From BS750m-G69 sp964441235 (lineage in GTDB: Bacteria > Fidelibacterota > UBA2242), in assembly GCA_964441235.1 (NCBI GenBank), contig CAYTUQ010000017.1, forward strand, positions 1 to 63,218: a stretch of 63,218 bases of DNA. Reading direction: 5' to 3'. The position numbers and the translations under genes are program-made. The notes beneath the pieces are model-generated. The model made no database searches. It was given only the letters and a program-made list of their open reading frames with translations, and was not told where the DNA came from. Positions 60,112-63,218 of the stretch are shown here, one piece after another. Position 1 is the stretch's first letter; each line of letters starts with the position of its first letter.

Positions 60112-60972
60112 TTATATTTTTACTTTTTTTATTTCTCTACCAAGTCGACACTCTTCTTCAAATTTTTTAAGAGAAGTCTTTTCTTCATCAATGTAAATTT
60201 TCTGTCTATTTTCCAACACACTAAAATCTACCTGGTGACCATCGAACTCAGGACCGTCAACGCACACAAAAACGGTTTTTCCTCCAACAGTGGCTCGACA
60301 TCCACCACACATGCCTGTAGCATCAATCATTATGGAATTTAAAGAAACCATAGTAGGAATATTCAAAGGACGGGTCATTTCAGATACAGCTTTCATCATA
60401 GGTAGAGGACCAATAGCTAAAATAAAATCTACTTTTTTTCCTTCATCCAAAAGTTCCTGAAGCGCATGAGTAACAAAACCTTTTTTACCGTATGAACCAT
60501 CGTCTGTGGTTATAATAACTTCATCGGTACGGTCTGCCATTTCTTTTTCAGTGATAACAAGATCCCTGGTTCTTGCCCCTATAATTGAAATTACTTCATT
60601 GCCAGCCTCCTTAAGTGCTTTAGCAATAGGTAAAGCTTCCGCTGTACCAACTCCTCCACTAATGCAGACAACTCTTCCAAACTTTTCTATGTGAGTGGGT
60701 TTACCTAAAGGACCAGCAAGATCATGGATGTAATCGCCTGCTCCAAGCTTATTCAAGTGTTTTGTAGTTTTTCCAATCCCTTGCACAATAATGGTTATAG
60801 TTCCATTATTAATATCTGCGTCTGCAATAGTAATAGGAATTCTTTCTCCCAACCCATGAACCCTTAAAACTACGAATTGACCGGGTTTTCTTTTTTCAGC
60901 AATGTATGGGGCTTTAATCCTAAATAATTTAATATCAGGAGCAATAAACTCTGCATTAACAATCTTATTCAT
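60112..60972 (-). CDS. nfnA: NfnA-like (PyrK-type) small subunit
   Basis: 286 residues with a ferredoxin-reductase-like fold: FAD segment RKPGQFVVLRVHGLGERIPITI, NAD site ISGGVGTAEALPIAKAL, and C-terminal 2Fe-2S ligands in ATGMCGGCRATVGGKTVFVC followed by VDGPEFDGHQVDF, the characteristic NfnA/SudB tail. It is the small subunit of the Nfn/Sud complex and precedes the large subunit in the same operon. A fused or separate GltB is absent, so this is not glutamate synthase. Confidence 0.9.
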   Translation of the reverse strand: MNKIVNAEFIAPDIKLFRIKAPYIAEKRKPGQFVVLRVHGLGERIPITIADADINNGTITIIVQGIGKTTKHLNKLGAGDYIHDLAGPLGKPTHIEKFGRVVCISGGVGTAEALPIAKALKEAGNEVISIIGARTRDLVITEKEMADRTDEVIITTDDGSYGKKGFVTHALQELLDEGKKVDFILAIGPLPMMKAVSEMTRPLNIPTMVSLNSIMIDATGMCGGCRATVGGKTVFVCVDGPEFDGHQVDFSVLENRQKIYIDEEKTSLKKFEEECRLGREIKKVKI

Positions 60973-61435
60973 AATAAATTATTCTACCCTTCTTTATTTT
61001 CTAAAGTATTTTATCCTTTAAGAAGCAAAATAAATTATTAAATTAAATTAATATGAACAAAGAAAATTTATAATTTTCTGATTCATCTTCGTTACTTTAT
61101 AACTTTACCAGCGAAGCAGTTACATTTTTTATTCTACTCTCCTAATTGATCAGTTGAATCGATTACTTTTTGGGATTCACCGGTGAATTGTTATACTTTT
61201 TATTCTCGATATTGATTGTAACATTTCGGATTGTTTTCATATTTTTGAATATCTTATCATAGCTGTTTTGAACACAAGTAACGTATAAATATATTAGAAT
61301 TATCTTTGTCATTAGGTTACTTCGTGAAACAAAATTTGATTGAAATAAATATAATTTATTTTACAGTCCTTTTTTAATTGAAATTAAACTTGCAAAGTTA
61401 AATAGGTTAATATAAATTAAAAATTGTAAATTGAT
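60973..61435. other. Long divergent-promoter gap with a 14-bp palindrome
   Basis: AT-rich DNA between nfn (minus) and gdhA (plus). The perfect palindrome ATTCACCGGTGAAT (61175-61188) lies between two near-identical GTTA(C/T)A-TTTTTATTCT direct repeats (about 61119-61137 and 61190-61206). This is the layout of an operator. No gene is seen. The last 130 bases before gdhA are taken up by the TTAA-bounded element. Confidence 0.45.
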
Positions 61436-61535
61436 TAACCCTACAGCCTCATTTGTCGCAGACATCTCTTTGAGATAGAAAATATGATACGATATTCGGA
61501 GACCCGTCTAGGGAAAGTTACGTAGTAGGGTTAAT
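61436..61535. repeat. TTAA-bounded inverted-repeat element, copy 3
   Basis: Left end TTAACCCTACAGCCTCATTT then TTTGTCGCAGACATCTCTTT; right end AGTTACGTAGTAGGGTTAA (61517-61535). It has the same two terminal blocks as copy 2 in opposite orientation, but is only 100 bases and lacks the nested unit. It lies 30 bases before the gdhA start, so it may supply its promoter or leader. Confidence 0.85.
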
Positions 61536-61564
61536 CTAAAAAGTAAAATAGAAGGAGGATTTTC

Positions 61565-62917
61565 ATGTCTTATGACAAATCTTATTCATCTGTAGATGAT
61601 TTTATGGCAATGGTTATTGCAAAGAATCCAGGCGAACAGGAGTTCCATCAAGCTGTCAGAGAGGTTGTTGAATCTTTATGGGATTTTATACAAGGGAATC
61701 CGGTTTATATTCATAACAAAATATTAGAAAGAATGGTTGAACCTGAAAGAGTAATTATGTTTCGCGTTCCCTGGCTTGATGATAGTGGTAATATACAGAT
61801 CAACCGGGGTTACCGTGTACAATTTAATTCCGCTATTGGACCATATAAAGGCGGATTACGTTTTCACCCATCTGTAAATCTCAGCATCTTAAAATTTTTA
61901 GGATTTGAGCAAATATTTAAAAATAGTTTAACTACACTCCCAATGGGAGGTAGCAAAGGCGGCTCTGATTTTGATCCTAAAGGTAAATCTGATAATGAAG
62001 TCATGAGATTTTGTCAATCCTTTATGACTGAACTTTTTCGCTATATTGGTGCTGACACTGATGTTCCAGCCGGAGACATCGGTGTTGGCGGTCGTGAAAT
62101 CGGGTATTTATTTGGTCAATATAAACGCTTAAGTAATGAATTTACTGGAGTATTGACAGGAAAAGGTTTGAACTGGGGCGGCTGTCTGATTCGGCCCCAG
62201 GCAACGGGATACGGCAATGTCTATTTCGCCGAAAGAATGCTGAAAACAATTGGCGAATCCTTTAAAGGAAAAACAGTTACAATTTCCGGGTCCGGCAATG
62301 TTGCCCAATATTCAGCTGAAAAAGTACTTCAATTAGATGGGAAAGTTGTTACTTTTTCGGATTCGAACGGCACAATATATGATCCTGACGGAATTGATAA
62401 AGAAAAATTGGATTTCGTTTTTGAATTAAAGAACATAAAAAGAGGTAGAATTCGAGAATACGCTGAAAAATATGGAGCTGAATATTGGGAAAATCAACGC
62501 CCCTGGAAAGTTAAATGCGACATTGCATTACCATGTGCCACACAAAATGAAATTAGTGAAGACGATGCAAACACCTTGCTTAATAATGGATGTATCTGTG
62601 TTTCCGAAGGTGCAAATATGCCATCAAATCCCGGCGCAGTTGATATATTTTTAAAAAATAAAATTCTTTTTGCTCCCGGAAAAGCCGCTAATGCAGGCGG
62701 AGTTGCTGTTTCCGGATTGGAAATGAGCCAAAATAGTCAGCGGTTATCCTGGACTTATGAAGAAATCGAGACAAAATTGAAAACTATTATGGAGAATATC
62801 CACACGCAATGTGTTAAATACGGCACAGATGGCGATTACATAAATTATGTCAAAGGTGCTAATATTGCCGGCTTTATTAAAGTTGCAGACGCTATGTTAG
62901 CGCATGGCATTGTTTGA
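61565..62917 (+). CDS. gdhA: NADP-type glutamate dehydrogenase
   Basis: 450 residues of the hexameric bacterial type. The substrate lysines lie in GPYKGGLRFHPSV and TTLPMGGSKGGSDFDPKG; DVPAGDIGVGGREIG contains the catalytic Asp region; the coenzyme fold starts at VTISGSGNVAQYSAEKVL. It makes glutamate from 2-oxoglutarate and ammonium, most likely with NADPH. A strong AGAAGGAGG precedes the ATG. Codon use is slightly more GC-rich than in nearby rnf-like genes. The Nfn operon just upstream would supply NADPH. Confidence 0.95.
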   Translation: MSYDKSYSSVDDFMAMVIAKNPGEQEFHQAVREVVESLWDFIQGNPVYIHNKILERMVEPERVIMFRVPWLDDSGNIQINRGYRVQFNSAIGPYKGGLRFHPSVNLSILKFLGFEQIFKNSLTTLPMGGSKGGSDFDPKGKSDNEVMRFCQSFMTELFRYIGADTDVPAGDIGVGGREIGYLFGQYKRLSNEFTGVLTGKGLNWGGCLIRPQATGYGNVYFAERMLKTIGESFKGKTVTISGSGNVAQYSAEKVLQLDGKVVTFSDSNGTIYDPDGIDKEKLDFVFELKNIKRGRIREYAEKYGAEYWENQRPWKVKCDIALPCATQNEISEDDANTLLNNGCICVSEGANMPSNPGAVDIFLKNKILFAPGKAANAGGVAVSGLEMSQNSQRLSWTYEEIETKLKTIMENIHTQCVKYGTDGDYINYVKGANIAGFIKVADAMLAHGIV

Positions 62918-63218
62918 TTTGGCATTTTCAGTGAAAACACAAGGTCAGGCCCTATTCTATTAATCCCGACTCCTGTCAGCCTTCGGGAAATCGCTTCAAT
63001 TTGAAATTCTTGTCCCTCATAACACAGTGAAGCATGGGTGAAATTTGCGCCAAAGATGTCCCCTTGGGGAAATTCTGGCTCGTTCTGGGTAGGGATTCAA
63101 TATCTCTAATTTCGCCAGGAAAACTGAGGATTTTCTCAATATTGAAAAAATATTTTTAATAAAAAAACGGTTCCTTCTCAAAATGAGTGGGTAAAATAAA
63201 GGATAAGTTTTGCAAAAA
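62918..63218. other. 301-bp tail with repeat words, no gene seen
   Basis: It contains TAATCCCGACTCCTGTCAGCC and GTCCCCTTGGGGA (63058-63070), the latter a near-perfect palindrome of the TCCC..GGGA type. The final 60 bases are AT-rich. The next gene lies beyond the window. Confidence 0.5.

Overview
The window is an AT-rich bacterial chromosome segment, probably from an uncultivated anaerobic or fermentative member of the FCB (Fibrobacteres-Chlorobi-Bacteroidetes) superphylum. The evidence for this is a SusC/TonB-like receptor with an N-terminal carboxypeptidase-regulatory-like domain, several lipoproteins with short lipoboxes, a class 1B PyrD/PyrK pair, an Rnf complex and an Nfn-type transhydrogenase. 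Many genes have good Shine-Dalgarno sites (AAGGAGGT type), which argues against Bacteroidetes proper and is compatible with Calditrichota, KSB1, Marinimicrobia or Cloacimonadota-like lineages. The exact phylum cannot be fixed by reading alone.

Layout. 0-5.5 kb: truncated methyltransferase, tautomerase, tRNA-Leu, smpB-tyrS, a Nat-type ABC exporter, thioredoxin. 5.6-10.3 kb: glycoside-hydrolase-like lipoprotein and alpha-glucan phosphorylase. 10.8-18.2 kb: sirtuin, then a tightly overlapping operon (TPR lipoprotein, pyrK, pyrD, rlpA, cdsA) and a GlmU-like protein. 18.5-26.2 kb: rnfC, rnfD, a duplicated rnfG, rnfE, rnfA, rnfB, rseC and apbE. 26.2-33.9 kb: MazEF-like toxin-antitoxin pair, a decayed dipeptide epimerase, a TonB receptor, an interrupted GAF-domain gene and a small lipoprotein. 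34.1-46.1 kb: a visibly GC-richer type IV pilus / type II secretion-like cluster (pilin-like proteins, secretin, PilO/P-like, PilM-PilN fusion, PilT-like, cNMP-binding protein, PilB, PilC), almost all on the minus strand. 46.3-51.2 kb: a dead IS4-type element followed by a graveyard of gene remnants around one intact large lipoprotein. 52-58.5 kb: M2 peptidase, small proteins, metallo-hydrolase, amidotransferase, endonuclease V, PspC. 58.6-62.9 kb: nfnB-nfnA and gdhA.

How the genes work together. Rnf (ferredoxin:NAD+ and ion gradient), ApbE (flavinylation of RnfD/RnfG), Nfn (ferredoxin/NADH to NADPH) and NADP-type GdhA would together manage low-potential electrons, NADPH and ammonium in an anaerobe. 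The pilus-like cluster has everything needed for an assembly machine except an obvious prepilin peptidase, and its pilin-like proteins share an unusual N-terminus: Met-Gly followed almost at once by the hydrophobic helix.

Intergenic DNA is unusually rich in structured repeats. There is a TTAA-bounded inverted-repeat element in three copies (one carrying a nested 72-bp hairpin element), a second inverted-repeat family (CCCCGT..GAATA), many short palindromes and patches of short tandem words. Several genes are multiply broken, so the genome looks to be undergoing element-driven decay and insertion.
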